From: an uncultured Clostridia bacterium
Lineage (GTDB): Bacteria > Bacillota > Clostridia > Christensenellales > Aristaeellaceae
Length of the DNA: 64,000 bases
Assembly: GCA_946407745.1 (NCBI GenBank)
Contig: CAMJPQ010000002.1
Span: forward strand, 85,787-149,786
Direction of reading: 5' to 3'
Positions 1 through 9,551 of the stretch are shown here, one piece after another. The first letter of the stretch is position 1, and each line of letters begins with the position of its first letter. The translations under genes and the position numbers were made by a program. A model generated the notes under the pieces. The model made no database searches. It worked only from the letters and a program-made list of their open reading frames with translations, and was not told the DNA's origin.

Positions 1-693
1 CTTCTTGTGTGTGCAAATGCATTCGCATTCACCTCTGTGAAACCCGGCCGTTCGGGAGGCGGAACCGATCTGTCTTCTGCCGGTTACGGTGACACGGTCA
101 TCTTCGGCCGATACAACCAAAACGGCGGCAGCGCGGATCCCTTGGAATGGATTGTTCTGGAAAGGAACGGGACAGAGCTGATCATGATGACGAAGAACGC
201 CATCGCGGCGATGCCCTTCAGCGACGATCCGGATATCAATCAGTGGGCCTACTGTTCTCTTCGCAAGTGGCTCAACCGCCAGTTCATGAACAGTGCATTT
301 GACAGTGATGAGCGCGCGGCCATGCTGCAGGTTCAGCTGCCGTCGGAGCGCAATCCCTTCTATGATACACTCAGCCCAGGCCCAGGCACCACAGACTATG
401 TATTCCTGCTCAGCTGGCAGGAGTGGCGCGACTACGTCAGCGGGTCCAATTTCAGCATCTGTGGACTGACGCCCACCGCAATGCGGACCATTACGCGCAC
501 CGAAAGCGAACAGTATGTAATTGGCCATACAAACTGCTGGTGGTGGCTGCGCAGCGTCAGCTTCAGTGACAAGGATGCCCAGTTTGTCAATAAGGACGGT
601 GGGTCGACAAGGGCCAATCACCTTGCAACTGCGCTCCCTCACGGTGGTGTACGGCCAGTCATCTGTGTCGATGTTTCCAGATACTACAAATAA
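1..693 (+). CDS. DUF6273 domain exported protein, 5'-truncated
   Basis: The reading frame is open to the window edge: the codons before the listed start give LL, so LLVCANAFAF looks like the end of a signal peptide whose beginning lies outside the window. The mature part carries the pattern of DUF6273 proteins (YGDTVIFGRY near the start, then LEWIVLE, then a Trp/Tyr-rich C-terminus with WWWLRSVS). These domains occur in exported proteins of gut Firmicutes, often beside lectin-like or sulfatase-modifying-type folds; the function is unknown. It converges on the GH31 gene and shares a long bidirectional hairpin with it. The family call is from pattern memory, the truncation is seen directly. Confidence 0.7.
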   Translation, partial: LLVCANAFAFTSVKPGRSGGGTDLSSAGYGDTVIFGRYNQNGGSADPLEWIVLERNGTELIMMTKNAIAAMPFSDDPDINQWAYCSLRKWLNRQFMNSAFDSDERAAMLQVQLPSERNPFYDTLSPGPGTTDYVFLLSWQEWRDYVSGSNFSICGLTPTAMRTITRTESEQYVIGHTNCWWWLRSVSFSDKDAQFVNKDGGSTRANHLATALPHGGVRPVICVDVSRYYK

Positions 694-703
694 ACAAAAT
701 CCT

Positions 704-751
704 CCATGAAATGAAAAAACGCAGGAAACCCTGCGTTTTTTCATTTCATGG
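704..751. terminator. Bidirectional terminator, 22-bp perfect stem
   Basis: A perfect 22-bp inverted repeat (704-725 with 730-751) with a 4-nt loop. An AAAAAA/TTTTTT block lies inside each arm next to GCAGG/CCTGC, so an inner GC stem followed by a U-run is read in either direction. It sits between two convergent genes and should end both transcripts. Confidence 0.92.
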
Positions 752-766
752 GAAGCACCTATCCGG

Positions 767-2791
767 TCAGCCGATCCGCTCAAACACGGGAATGCTGTCG
801 ATCGGCGCGTCAGCGACGATCGTCTTTCCACCGTCAAAGATCTCTCCGCTGCGGATGTCCTTCCATTTGCCTTCCGGCAGATAGACACTGCGCTGGAAGG
901 TTTTGGGCGTGATGACAGGCGCGACCAGATAGTCCGGACCGAACATGTACTGGTCGCTGAGCTCCCAACACTTTTCATCCTGCGGGAATTCATAGAACAT
1001 GGCGCGCATCAGCGGGCTGCCGTTTTCATGCGCTTCGCGGAAAATGCGGATGAGATAGGGCTTCAGCGATTTGCGCAGCTCATAATGCTTGCGCATGATG
1101 ACGTAGTTTTCCTCGCCGTAGCTCCACATTTCGTTGTCCTGGCCGGTATGCAGGTAGCCGCCGCCCCAGTCCCTGTCGTCCAGCTGAGGGATCGTGAAGG
1201 GCTCACGGTCGCCGTGCAGCCTCATCACTGGCTGGAACACCGCCCATTCGTACCAGCGGATCAGCAGCTCCTTGAAGTCTGGATCGAAAACGTTGCCCTC
1301 CATAAAGCCGCCGATATCCGTATTCCACCACGGAATGCCGGCCAGGCCGATGTTCAGGCCGGCGGCGACCTGGTCGCGGAGGCTCTCCCACGAGGAGGGC
1401 ACATCGCCGCTCCACAGCACATTGCCATACTTCTGGCTTCCCGCCCAGCCGGAACGGAGCAGATTCACAACCCCCTGGTTGCCCAGCGCCGTCTCGTGAT
1501 CATAGAAGATGCGGCTGTACCACTGCGGATAGATGTTGGAGCACTCCATCGCGGGGCCGATGTAATAGCGAAAATTGTCGAAGTCATACTTCGTCAGGTC
1601 GGGCTCGGAGTTGTCCAGCCAGAAATAATCGATGCCAAGATCGTAGTAGTGCTGCTTGCACTTTTCCCACACGTATGCTCTGGTTTCGGGGTTGGTGGGA
1701 TCAAGCTGCACGCAGTCGCCCTGGAAATCATAGGTCTGCGCCGCGCCGCGCTCCGTGCGCATCAGCAGCCCGCGCTCGCTCATCTCCGCAAAGTTCTCGC
1801 TGCGCCTGTCCACAGAGGGCCATACGGAAACCATCACCTTGATGCCCATGCTGTGCAGCTCGTCCACCATGGCCTTTGGATCAGGCCAGTAGGTCTTGTC
1901 AAACTTCCAGTCGCCCTGCACTGTCCAGTGGAAGAAGTCGATCACGATCACGTCCAGCTGAATGCCCAGCTCCTGATACCTGTGAGCAACGCTCAGCACC
2001 TCTTCCTGTGTGCGGTAGCGCAGCTTGCACTGCCAGAAACCCATGGCGTCCTCACGCATCATCGGCGCGCGGCCGGTCACGGCGGTGTAGTTCTCCAGCA
2101 GCTGTTTCGGTGTATCGGCGACTGTGATCCACCAATCCATGTCCTTGCAGGCGGAGGCCACCCATTCGGTGACGTTCTTTCCAAAGGCTACCTGCCCGAC
2201 AGCAGGATTGTTCCACAGGAAGCCGTAGCCCTTGCTTGAAACGCAGAAGGGCACCGTTGTCTGGCTGTTCTTCTGTGCCAGCTCCAGCACACAGCCCTTC
2301 AGATCCATGTAGGGCTGCTGGTACTGACCCATGCCGAAGAGTTTTTCACCGTCGTTCGGCTCAAAGCGCACAGTCAGCTTGTAGTCACCGCCGATGTAAG
2401 GGATCCATTCCCGCGCGACCTTCTTCAGGCAGTGGCTTTCCCTGGTTACCGTGCCGTCGTAGAACAGATACTGTTCCTTGAGGATTTTTTCTCCATCCCG
2501 AAAAACAGTGAGCACACCGGAATGATTGACCTTGACAGAAACGCGGCCCCAGGTGATGGTGGCATTGGGATACTGCGAAATTGAGCCGTCCCCTTCCCTC
2601 CAGGGGTCCGTGCCGAAGACGATGTCAGCCTCACCGGATGCAACAGGCTCTGTCAGCGCCCAGTTTTCATCTGTCAGCTTCGGAAACATCGTGGCTCTCA
2701 CACGAAGCGAATCCTTGCCCCATGGCTCGATACGCAGCGTTTCACCCTGCCTGCGGCACACCAGTACGCCGTGATCGTTGATAAACTGCAT
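767..2791 (-). CDS. Glycoside hydrolase family 31 (alpha-xylosidase or alpha-glucosidase)
   Basis: A 674-aa cytoplasmic enzyme with no signal peptide, predicted to remove alpha-linked xylose or glucose from oligosaccharides by a retaining mechanism. The order of parts matches GH31: N-terminal beta-sandwich (about 1-230), TIM barrel (about 235-570), C-terminal beta domains. The nucleophile is the Asp in WLDNSEPD (about D393) and the acid/base Asp lies in WSGDVPSSW (about D463). NIYPQWYSRIFYD is common in the alpha-xylosidase-like branch. AAAGGAG precedes the ATG by about 11 nt. It follows the uridine-kinase-like gene by 65 nt on the same strand and may be co-transcribed. Substrate (xyloglucan oligosaccharide, isoprimeverose or malto-oligosaccharide) cannot be fixed from sequence. 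Confidence 0.9.
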   Translation of the reverse strand: MQFINDHGVLVCRRQGETLRIEPWGKDSLRVRATMFPKLTDENWALTEPVASGEADIVFGTDPWREGDGSISQYPNATITWGRVSVKVNHSGVLTVFRDGEKILKEQYLFYDGTVTRESHCLKKVAREWIPYIGGDYKLTVRFEPNDGEKLFGMGQYQQPYMDLKGCVLELAQKNSQTTVPFCVSSKGYGFLWNNPAVGQVAFGKNVTEWVASACKDMDWWITVADTPKQLLENYTAVTGRAPMMREDAMGFWQCKLRYRTQEEVLSVAHRYQELGIQLDVIVIDFFHWTVQGDWKFDKTYWPDPKAMVDELHSMGIKVMVSVWPSVDRRSENFAEMSERGLLMRTERGAAQTYDFQGDCVQLDPTNPETRAYVWEKCKQHYYDLGIDYFWLDNSEPDLTKYDFDNFRYYIGPAMECSNIYPQWYSRIFYDHETALGNQGVVNLLRSGWAGSQKYGNVLWSGDVPSSWESLRDQVAAGLNIGLAGIPWWNTDIGGFMEGNVFDPDFKELLIRWYEWAVFQPVMRLHGDREPFTIPQLDDRDWGGGYLHTGQDNEMWSYGEENYVIMRKHYELRKSLKPYLIRIFREAHENGSPLMRAMFYEFPQDEKCWELSDQYMFGPDYLVAPVITPKTFQRSVYLPEGKWKDIRSGEIFDGGKTIVADAPIDSIPVFERIG

Positions 2792-2856
2792 GATTCATGC
2801 TCTCCTTTTTTATCATTTGCCAATAACGGCATGATTGAACAGTGATTTCTGTATTA

Positions 2857-4503
2857 TCAGTCAGAAAGCTCCATCGTGCATCCGCCAATGAACTCCCTCA
2901 GCAGTGACAGCGGCGGTATCTCACTGAGCAGGTCTTCTTCCGCATCCGGTACATAATTCAGAAGCTTCCGCAGGTGGCTGGCCAGCACGTAAACCGGCGA
3001 GCTTTCCGGTATGCGGCAGATCATATCGTATACCTTGTGCCTGAGGAAGGGAAGCTCATAGTGCAGCGCGGTGTTGAACATGCTGTCTGCCAGCTCCTGG
3101 CAGGGGAAGATCCACTTTTCCTCACCCCTGCGCACACTCGACCACATGGCGAGCGTCTCCTCCGGCGTTGTTCCTCTGAACTGGTAATCGCGCACTACCC
3201 TGCGAAGAAGCCGCACATCCGTCGTGCGGATCCTGTTGTGATCATCCAGGTTGATGCAGGTCAGCGCAGAGACAAAGATCCGGTGTATATCCCGCTGCGG
3301 CAGCTGTTCGGCGATCATCGGATTCAGCGCATGGATACCTTCGATAATCACCGCCTCATCGCTGCCCAGCTTCAGCGGCATCGTCTCTGTCATCCTTTTG
3401 CCGGTCGTAAAATCAAAACTGGGCACCTGTACCGTTTCACCGTCCAGCAGGCGCTGAAGGTGATTGCACAGCAGCGGCAGGTCCAGCGCCTGTATGTGCT
3501 CCAGGTCAACACTCCCGTCTTTTTCACGCGGCAGCTCATCACGGTCCCTGTAATAATCGTCCATGCTCAGCCGGTACGCTCTTCGGCCTTCTACCTGCAG
3601 CTGTACAGCCATTCGGCCTGAAAAAGTTGTCTTCCCCGAGGAGGAAGGCCCCGCAACAAAAACAATCCGTTTTCCCGCATTCACTATTTCGCGGGCAATG
3701 GCGCCCATAGCCTGCTCATGCAGCGCCTCATTGACCCGGATGAAATTGCGCATCCTTCCCTCTTGCTTGAGCCGCACGAGGTCAACGACATTATTGACTC
3801 CCAGAATGGAGCACCACTCGGCGCTCTGGCTGAATACAGCCAGGTGCTTTGGCTGCTCAACATAGCTTGACGGCTGGAGAGGCGAGTCCGGATCAGGCAG
3901 CTGCATGGAGAAGCCGTTTGAGCGGTAGAGCAGCTCAAATACCTTCACATATCCTGTGGAAGGCGTCATGGCGCCGTAAAAATAGGCCCACATACCATCA
4001 CAGCCATACAGAGTGATTGTTTGCTTTTTCCTTCTTTTCAGCAGGGCCGCCTTCTCGCTCTGGGCTTCACGAAGATAGTAATCTATGGCCTTTTCCACAG
4101 GCCACTCTTCTTTGATAAACGGGAGATCCAGCCGGATGATGTTCCGCATTTCCTCGGCAATCCGGCGGACATCGCTGCTGGACACCTTTCTGTCACGCAG
4201 CGTCACCAGCACACCGCGGCCAATGGAATATTCAATGCGCACCTGCTGCGCGGGAAAGCATCTGCGTACAGCCAGCAGCATCACATAGCGAAGTGATCGC
4301 TCATAGATTCTGCGCCCTTCCTCATGCTTGATTGTCAGGGGTGTAAGCCGGTCTCCCTCAGCAGCCTGCTCGTTCAGTTCAACGATCTGATAACCGCGCA
4401 GCGCAGCAAGCGCTCCGTCAGCGCATCCGGCCGCCGTGAAGGCATCCAGCACTGTAGCATTGTCATTCAGCGAAATCTGTTCACCACCACAAACGACTTT
4501 CAT
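2857..4503 (-). CDS. Uridine kinase-like nucleoside kinase with N-terminal TGS/ThrRS-like region
   Basis: A 548-aa protein of the Firmicutes type that joins a TGS-like domain (about 1-60) and a threonyl-tRNA-synthetase-like second domain (about 60-220) to a uridine kinase/phosphoribulokinase domain. The P-loop is GPSSSGKTTF (about 284-293), and DDYYRD and FDFTTG are typical of uridine kinases. It should phosphorylate a nucleoside using ATP or GTP; the exact substrate is not known for this branch. The longer ORF start at 4584 would run into the exonuclease gene. ATG 4503 has TGGAGGG at good distance and starts the TGS-like sequence, so it is preferred. The gene lies 22 nt behind the exonuclease gene in a minus-strand operon. 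Confidence 0.85.
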   Translation of the reverse strand: MKVVCGGEQISLNDNATVLDAFTAAGCADGALAALRGYQIVELNEQAAEGDRLTPLTIKHEEGRRIYERSLRYVMLLAVRRCFPAQQVRIEYSIGRGVLVTLRDRKVSSSDVRRIAEEMRNIIRLDLPFIKEEWPVEKAIDYYLREAQSEKAALLKRRKKQTITLYGCDGMWAYFYGAMTPSTGYVKVFELLYRSNGFSMQLPDPDSPLQPSSYVEQPKHLAVFSQSAEWCSILGVNNVVDLVRLKQEGRMRNFIRVNEALHEQAMGAIAREIVNAGKRIVFVAGPSSSGKTTFSGRMAVQLQVEGRRAYRLSMDDYYRDRDELPREKDGSVDLEHIQALDLPLLCNHLQRLLDGETVQVPSFDFTTGKRMTETMPLKLGSDEAVIIEGIHALNPMIAEQLPQRDIHRIFVSALTCINLDDHNRIRTTDVRLLRRVVRDYQFRGTTPEETLAMWSSVRRGEEKWIFPCQELADSMFNTALHYELPFLRHKVYDMICRIPESSPVYVLASHLRKLLNYVPDAEEDLLSEIPPLSLLREFIGGCTMELSD

Positions 4504-4525
4504 GCCACGTCCCTCCACGTTCTGT

Positions 4526-5515
4526 TCAGTCTTCAAACGGCACATTGGAGCGCTCAGCATTCCGCAAAGCTGTTTCAGGGTCAAACGTCATGCCCTGCGC
4601 GAGTCTTTGCGCCTGCTGGTACTGCTTTGCGTGAATATAAGCGACATTGTTACGGGTTGCCTTTGAAACATTCAGCCCCATCCACACACGCCTGTCGGAC
4701 ACGGCACGAAGCCTCAAGCGCAGCATCAGTATACCGTGTCCGGAGCATTTGGCCAGTCCAATATACTTATCTGGTGACTGCTGTACATAGCCATCTTTTT
4801 CCACTGCCGCCGCTTTGCCGCATACCGGGCATTTGGGCTTCATGGCCAGGTCGCTGCGCATCCCCTCGGCGATGGTTTCAAAAGTTTCCCCTTTGTTGCG
4901 AATCAGCCTGTCCTGTTCCTGATGGATCAGCTGCCTCGGCTGCTGTGGATAGTTCAGCACGTCGCCCGGGCTTGGCAGCTTCTGGAACACAAGGGCCGTA
5001 TACCACGCATCATTGACCGCGTTGTGAAACGCCTTATTCTCCTCCGGGTCGATGCCGAGCTGCTCCATGGCCGCGCTCAGGCCGGCGCGGTTCTTTTGAT
5101 TGAACGCCTTGCTGTACAGCTGCTGTATGTCGCAAAGTGGCGGCAGCTGCGGGTGAACGCCGAAAAAATCCATGTTCTGCTGCAGCACGCTGACATCGTC
5201 ACAGCCCCAGGTTAGCAGAGCGTAATCCTCTCCGCACCAGGCGGTAAACCGGTTCAGCGCTTCCTCGAACTGAGGCTGATCGGAGAGGTTCTCCTCGTTG
5301 AGGCCTGTCATGCGCGCAATGCGCGGATGGATTCTCGTGTAATGCGTTGGTCTGATCGGAACAGACAGGCTGTCAACGATTGAAAATGTTTCATCCAGCT
5401 TGACAGCGCCTATCTGTATCATCTCAAAAATGAGCCTGTCTCCGACCTGGCGGTAGGTTCGGTTGTAATGGTTGATCGGCTGGTTCCATTCAAGATCCAG
5501 AATAACGTAGTGCAT
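4526..5515 (-). CDS. DEDDh-type 3'-5' exonuclease with C-terminal zinc-ribbon-like part
   Basis: The protein (329 aa from ATG 5515) begins MHYVILDLEWNQP, the first acidic motif of DEDDh exonucleases; further motifs follow (LLTWGCDDVSVL, and HNAVNDAW with the catalytic His and last Asp). It resembles the KapD/RNase T-like exonucleases of Firmicutes. The C-terminal third contains CPVCG and a later Cys and His, suggesting a small metal-binding domain that could aid nucleic acid binding. The upstream ORF extension to 5656 overlaps the flavoprotein gene and is not supported; AGAGGTG precedes the chosen start. The target (RNA or DNA) is not known. Confidence 0.82.
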   Translation of the reverse strand: MHYVILDLEWNQPINHYNRTYRQVGDRLIFEMIQIGAVKLDETFSIVDSLSVPIRPTHYTRIHPRIARMTGLNEENLSDQPQFEEALNRFTAWCGEDYALLTWGCDDVSVLQQNMDFFGVHPQLPPLCDIQQLYSKAFNQKNRAGLSAAMEQLGIDPEENKAFHNAVNDAWYTALVFQKLPSPGDVLNYPQQPRQLIHQEQDRLIRNKGETFETIAEGMRSDLAMKPKCPVCGKAAAVEKDGYVQQSPDKYIGLAKCSGHGILMLRLRLRAVSDRRVWMGLNVSKATRNNVAYIHAKQYQQAQRLAQGMTFDPETALRNAERSNVPFED

Positions 5516-5528
5516 TGGAAGCACCTCT

Positions 5529-6767
5529 CTATGATTCCCTTGTTTTCGCGGCAGCCCTGCCTGCCGCACGGCCGGTTGAGAACGCGATCTGCAGGTTGTA
5601 GCCTCCGGTGTGCGCGTCCACGTCAATGGCCTCACCGGCAAAAAAGAGGCCGGCAATCTTTTTGGATTCCATGGTTGTTGGATTCAGTTCCTTCACAGAA
5701 ACGCCGCCGCGGGTCACAATCGCTTCTTCAATCGGCCGCAAAGCAGCGATATGGAGGGTGAGCGACTGCATCATGGCGGCGATTTCTTCTCGTTTTTTTC
5801 TGGTGACCTGTCCGCAGAGCGTTTCCGCTGCAATGCCGCAGAGTGAAAGGATGACTTCGCCCAGCCTGGCCGGTACCAGCGAGGGCATGATGCTGCCAAG
5901 CTGGCGGCGCGGGGTGGCTGACAGCTCGCGCTGAAGACGCTGATCCAGAATTTCCCTGCTCAGCCCGGGCTTCAGATTGATGGTAAGCTCGCACTCACTC
6001 ACCTCTTCCGGCAAATGGCAGCTCGCCTCCAGCACGAGCGGCCCGGAAACGCCGAAATGTGTGAAGAGCATCTCCCCTGTCTGCTGATAGATACACTTTT
6101 TGCCATGTGTGAGTGTAAGCTCTGTATTCCGCAGTGACAGCCCCTGCAGCTCCGCCGGCCAGCTTTCTTCGGTAATGACTGCCGAAAGGCTGGCCCGCCG
6201 CGGTTCAACTCTCAGGCCCAGTGAGGCGGCAAAGCGGTCCCCATCCCCTGTCGATCCCGTTTTCGGATAGGAGGTTCCGCCGCAGCAGACAATCACAGCG
6301 TCAGCTGACAGGCTTTCTCCGCCTCTCAGTCGTACCCCGGTTACCTGTTCATCCTGCGTGAGAATGCTCTCAACCTCAGTGTTAATCCGCACCGCAGCGC
6401 CGGCTTGAGTCAGTGCCGCCTGCAGTGCCCGGGTCACATCGCTGGCCTTTTCACTGACAGGGAAAACCCTTCTTCCTCTCTGCACCTGCAAAGGGCAGCC
6501 GCAATCCTCCAGCAGCCGCATCATATCCTGCGGCGAAAAGGCGGTTATCGCACTGTACAGAAAGCGCGCATTATGCGGCACCTCCTGCATAAACTCATCC
6601 AGCGTACAGTGATTGGTCACGTTGCAGCGGCCTTTTCCTGTCAGATAGAGTTTTTTTCCCAGTTTCTCGTTTTTTTCGAGCAGCAACACATCCGCTTTCT
6701 CCTGTGCGGCGGACAATGCGGCCAGCATGCCGGCAGCACCGCCGCCGACAACGATTACCTTACTCAC
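5529..6767 (-). CDS. HI0933-type NAD(P)/FAD-dependent oxidoreductase
   Basis: A flavoprotein of the HI0933/YhiN family, about 412 aa. It starts with an FAD-binding Rossmann motif (VIVVGGGAAGMLAALSAA), followed by GKKLYLTGKGRCNVTN, and ends with FAGEAIDVDAHTGGYNLQ, both hallmarks of this family. The biochemical role remains poorly defined; some relatives have been linked to tRNA or redox chemistry. GTG 6767 is preferred because GAGAGG lies about 10 nt upstream and it overlaps the stop of the RpiR gene by a few bases (translational coupling). ATG 6788 is the alternative. It is followed after 13 nt by the exonuclease gene. Confidence 0.9.
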   Translation of the reverse strand: MSKVIVVGGGAAGMLAALSAAQEKADVLLLEKNEKLGKKLYLTGKGRCNVTNHCTLDEFMQEVPHNARFLYSAITAFSPQDMMRLLEDCGCPLQVQRGRRVFPVSEKASDVTRALQAALTQAGAAVRINTEVESILTQDEQVTGVRLRGGESLSADAVIVCCGGTSYPKTGSTGDGDRFAASLGLRVEPRRASLSAVITEESWPAELQGLSLRNTELTLTHGKKCIYQQTGEMLFTHFGVSGPLVLEASCHLPEEVSECELTINLKPGLSREILDQRLQRELSATPRRQLGSIMPSLVPARLGEVILSLCGIAAETLCGQVTRKKREEIAAMMQSLTLHIAALRPIEEAIVTRGGVSVKELNPTTMESKKIAGLFFAGEAIDVDAHTGGYNLQIAFSTGRAAGRAAAKTRES

Positions 6768-7635
6768 CCTGACTTTCCTCTCCCGCATATACCTCATAGG
6801 TATCCCAGATTGCCTCCAGCTGACGGAAATGCTCGCGCAGCGCATCCTCCCTGTGGAGGCCGAGCGCGACCAGAAGCGCGTTGATCAGCGACAGCGGCGC
6901 CGCCAGAGAATCCACGAAGGAGGCCATATCCGTATGCGCGGTCAGCGCAACATCGGCCATGGCACACAGAGGCGACATGGGCCCGTCCGTGATAGCCAGC
7001 GTCTGTGCGCCGCTGTGCTTTGCAAAGCGCATGGCGTCCAGTGTCCGTTTGGAATAGCGAGGGAATGAAATGCCGATAATCACATCTCCGGGGCGCAGGT
7101 TGGCAATTTCCTCGAATACATCCGCGGCACCGGAGGATACCAGATGCACAGAGTCAAACATATAGTTGAGGTAAAAGCCGAGGAACTGTGCCAGCGGAGC
7201 CGCGCTTCTCAGCCCCATCACGAATATGCTCTCAGCACCGAGAAGGAGAGAAACTGCCTTGTCAAATGTTGCGCTGTCCAGTTCCTCCAGCGTGGAGCGA
7301 ATATTCTGCATATCGCTTTTCAGTACGGCGGACAGCGCATGCTGCGGGTCCCTGGCGGTCTGCATATCCATCCGCTGAGAAGAGGTGAGGCGATGACTGA
7401 CCAGCTCCTGCAGAGCCCGCTGCAGCTGAGGGTATCCTTCATATCCCAGCGCGGAGGCAAAGCGCACCACTGTAGACTCACTGACGCCCACAGCGCAGCT
7501 GAGCTTGCTGGCCGTCATGAATACCGCTTTTTCATAGTGTTCGGCCAGATAGCGCGCAATCAGCCGCTGCCCCTTGCTGAGCCTTTTCCCGCTCAGGTTC
7601 AGCTGCTCAACAAGATCAGTCATCGAATCTTTCAT
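6760..7635 (-). CDS. RpiR/MurR-family transcriptional regulator
   Basis: A 291-aa regulator with an N-terminal helix-turn-helix of the HTH_6 type (SKGQRLIARYLAEHYEKAVF through GVSESTVVRFASALGYEGY, about 10-70) and a C-terminal SIS domain (about 120-270) that normally senses a phosphosugar. ATG 7635 has GAGGTG in front; the longer ORF runs through the promoter. It is the first gene of the minus-strand operon, directly behind a near-consensus promoter, so the whole 7635-to-2857 (perhaps 767) block may be under its control. A sugar-phosphate effector would fit the terminal GH31 gene, but the other operon members are not sugar genes. Confidence 0.88.
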   Translation of the reverse strand: MKDSMTDLVEQLNLSGKRLSKGQRLIARYLAEHYEKAVFMTASKLSCAVGVSESTVVRFASALGYEGYPQLQRALQELVSHRLTSSQRMDMQTARDPQHALSAVLKSDMQNIRSTLEELDSATFDKAVSLLLGAESIFVMGLRSAAPLAQFLGFYLNYMFDSVHLVSSGAADVFEEIANLRPGDVIIGISFPRYSKRTLDAMRFAKHSGAQTLAITDGPMSPLCAMADVALTAHTDMASFVDSLAAPLSLINALLVALGLHREDALREHFRQLEAIWDTYEVYAGEESQGE

Positions 7636-7669
7636 AAAGCACCTCATCAGCCCTTGATATGGCGCACTT

Positions 7670-7698
7670 ATTATAATAGAATTAAAGATGATTTGCAA
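7670..7698 (-). promoter_or_regulatory. Sigma-A-type promoter for the rpiR operon
   Basis: Read on the minus strand: TTGCAA, 17 nt, TATAAT, about 35 nt before the RpiR start codon. The -10 box is perfect and the -35 box matches 4 of 6. Confidence 0.8.
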
Positions 7699-7751
7699 GA
7701 TATCAATCTGTCGTGTCCTGCGCAAACACACACTTTGATGCCGTGTATGTA

Positions 7752-7768
7752 ACCGACTGTGTATCGGT
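7752..7768. promoter_or_regulatory. Small dyad in the divergent rpiR/LRR intergenic region
   Basis: ACCGA-N7-TCGGT lies upstream of both divergent genes, flanked by two direct GATGCC copies. It could be a regulator site for either side; the arms are short, so chance is possible. Confidence 0.25.
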
Positions 7769-7856
7769 CGATGCCATCATTTAAGGGAAGAAAGCAAGCC
7801 GGCCAATCGTCTGAATATATGAAGATATCAGGCCGCCTCAGAGGAGGAATGTGTCC

Positions 7857-9551
7857 ATGAAGAAGAGCGCTGCTGTTATACTGCGTACTGCGGTCACACT
7901 GGTATTTGCTTTGACCGCCCTGCTGCCGCTGCTGCCGGTATGCTCGTTTGGCGAGGATGAGTGGGAAGACGCTGCCGACTGGCGCGCAGACTGGGAAGAG
8001 ATGGGCCTCTTTGAATACGCCGATCTGCAGGGGGACACACTGGTAATCCTGGAAGGTGTGGAATGCCTGGGTATGGTCGAAGACAGCGAGTGGGCCTTTG
8101 AGGGCCAGCCGTATAAGGCAGGCGAGTGGCAGGATGGGCCAAGGTTTGACAGTTCTTTTGACAGAAAAGGCTTCAGAAGAGTCTCGCTTCCGTCAACGCT
8201 TCGCTGCATTGGCGGGGAATCCTTCATCGGCTACGATTTTGAGTCATTCACCCTGCCTGCTTCGCTGGAGCTGATCGCTGAAGATGCTTTTGCCTACTGC
8301 TGCTTTGATACACTGCGCATCGAATCCACGCTGCCGATCGAAGTGATCCTGAACAGCGTATACGAATGCTATGTGAAAGCCTACGAGGTGCCTGAGGATC
8401 ATCCACTGTACAAAAGTGTGGACGGCGTGCTTTTTTCAAAAGACGGGAAGACGCTGCTCTCCTACCCAGACAGCCGCCGTGATACCCACTATGACGTGCC
8501 GCGTGGTGTAGAACGCATCAGAGGCATCCACAATGAATACCTGCAGACCGTCTCCCTTCCCATCGGGCTGAAGTCCATCGATGACTACGGCTTTTCCGGC
8601 TGTACCCGGCTGCAGGCCATCGCGGTGCCACTTACAGTGCAGGGAATTGGAAAGGAGCCCTTTTTCGGCTGTGTTTCGCTGGAACTGGTTTCGCTGCCGG
8701 AGGGTTTGTCGGCAGGCAAGGATACAGACGGAGTATGGGCGGAGTACTATCCGGATGACAACCTTTATCGCGGTGACAACGGTGACACGCTGGCCGGAGT
8801 AAAAAGTACAGGCAGCATCGACGCGCCGGGGAGACTCTTCAGTCCCACTGCGAAGGAATCCTATGTTTACAGTAATGATGTTTTTGTAAAGCAAAGCCTG
8901 GTTACAGTCTACGATACTGCGGACGCCCCGAATGCTTACCGATGGTACCGTCAAGGAAAGACTGTGTACATGGGCGCATATGAAAACGGCCGCGTGGCAC
9001 TTTACGAGCCGCTGGGAGGTACATATGTGGATGCCGAGGGCCACGGCAGCATCATCGGATGGGTTCCGATCACAGACCTTCAGTACCTGTCTCCTGAAAA
9101 CCTGTTCACCTATGCTGCAGTAAGGCCCCACAGTGTCATGAAGGTCTGGTGGAATCACCTGCCGGATTACGAATGGTGGACGCCCTGGGAGACAGTCATC
9201 CCCATTGAAGAACGTGACTTTAAGCCCACGTTGTTCGGTGAGTTTGTCCGCTTTGACGACCCTTTGACACACGCCGTGTTTGGGTGCGCCATTCAGGATG
9301 CGGAGCTGACCCGCATACCTGACGGAACGGATGCTGTGTATGGCATCGTCTACAACGACAGTTTTCTGGAAGACATTCCCCTGCAGTCAGCACCGGAAAG
9401 CAGCACTGTGAAGATGATGATCGGCGGTACTCAGGTACAGATTTTGGACGAGAAAGGAAATTGGACTCAGGTCACAGACGGCACAGATACCGGCTGGGTG
9501 AAAAAGAGCTGTCTCATGATCGTTCCCGAAGAACAGGAGGTAAACAAGTGA
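7857..9551 (+). CDS. Exported BspA-type leucine-rich repeat protein with C-terminal SH3-like domain
   Basis: A 564-aa exported protein. Residues 1-28 form a signal peptide. About residues 90-280 hold LRR_5 (BspA-type) repeats, such as VSLPSTLRCIGGESF and VSLPIGLKSIDDYGFSGC. The rest contains beta-rich, SH3-like segments ending in QILDEKGNWTQVTDGTDTGWV, the bacterial SH3 pattern. Such proteins usually bind glycans, peptidoglycan or host proteins at the surface. No sortase or lipobox motif is visible. ATG 7857 is chosen over GTG 7851 because GAGGAGG is 9 nt upstream. The stop overlaps the ATG of the next gene by one base, showing tight coupling in a three-gene exported-protein operon. Confidence 0.8.
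   Translation: MKKSAAVILRTAVTLVFALTALLPLLPVCSFGEDEWEDAADWRADWEEMGLFEYADLQGDTLVILEGVECLGMVEDSEWAFEGQPYKAGEWQDGPRFDSSFDRKGFRRVSLPSTLRCIGGESFIGYDFESFTLPASLELIAEDAFAYCCFDTLRIESTLPIEVILNSVYECYVKAYEVPEDHPLYKSVDGVLFSKDGKTLLSYPDSRRDTHYDVPRGVERIRGIHNEYLQTVSLPIGLKSIDDYGFSGCTRLQAIAVPLTVQGIGKEPFFGCVSLELVSLPEGLSAGKDTDGVWAEYYPDDNLYRGDNGDTLAGVKSTGSIDAPGRLFSPTAKESYVYSNDVFVKQSLVTVYDTADAPNAYRWYRQGKTVYMGAYENGRVALYEPLGGTYVDAEGHGSIIGWVPITDLQYLSPENLFTYAAVRPHSVMKVWWNHLPDYEWWTPWETVIPIEERDFKPTLFGEFVRFDDPLTHAVFGCAIQDAELTRIPDGTDAVYGIVYNDSFLEDIPLQSAPESSTVKMMIGGTQVQILDEKGNWTQVTDGTDTGWVKKSCLMIVPEEQEVNK

Noticed and set aside
1028-2239. 403-aa plus-strand ORF antisense to GH31
   Set aside because: Overlaps the conserved GH31 barrel including both catalytic Asp codons; no ribosome site.
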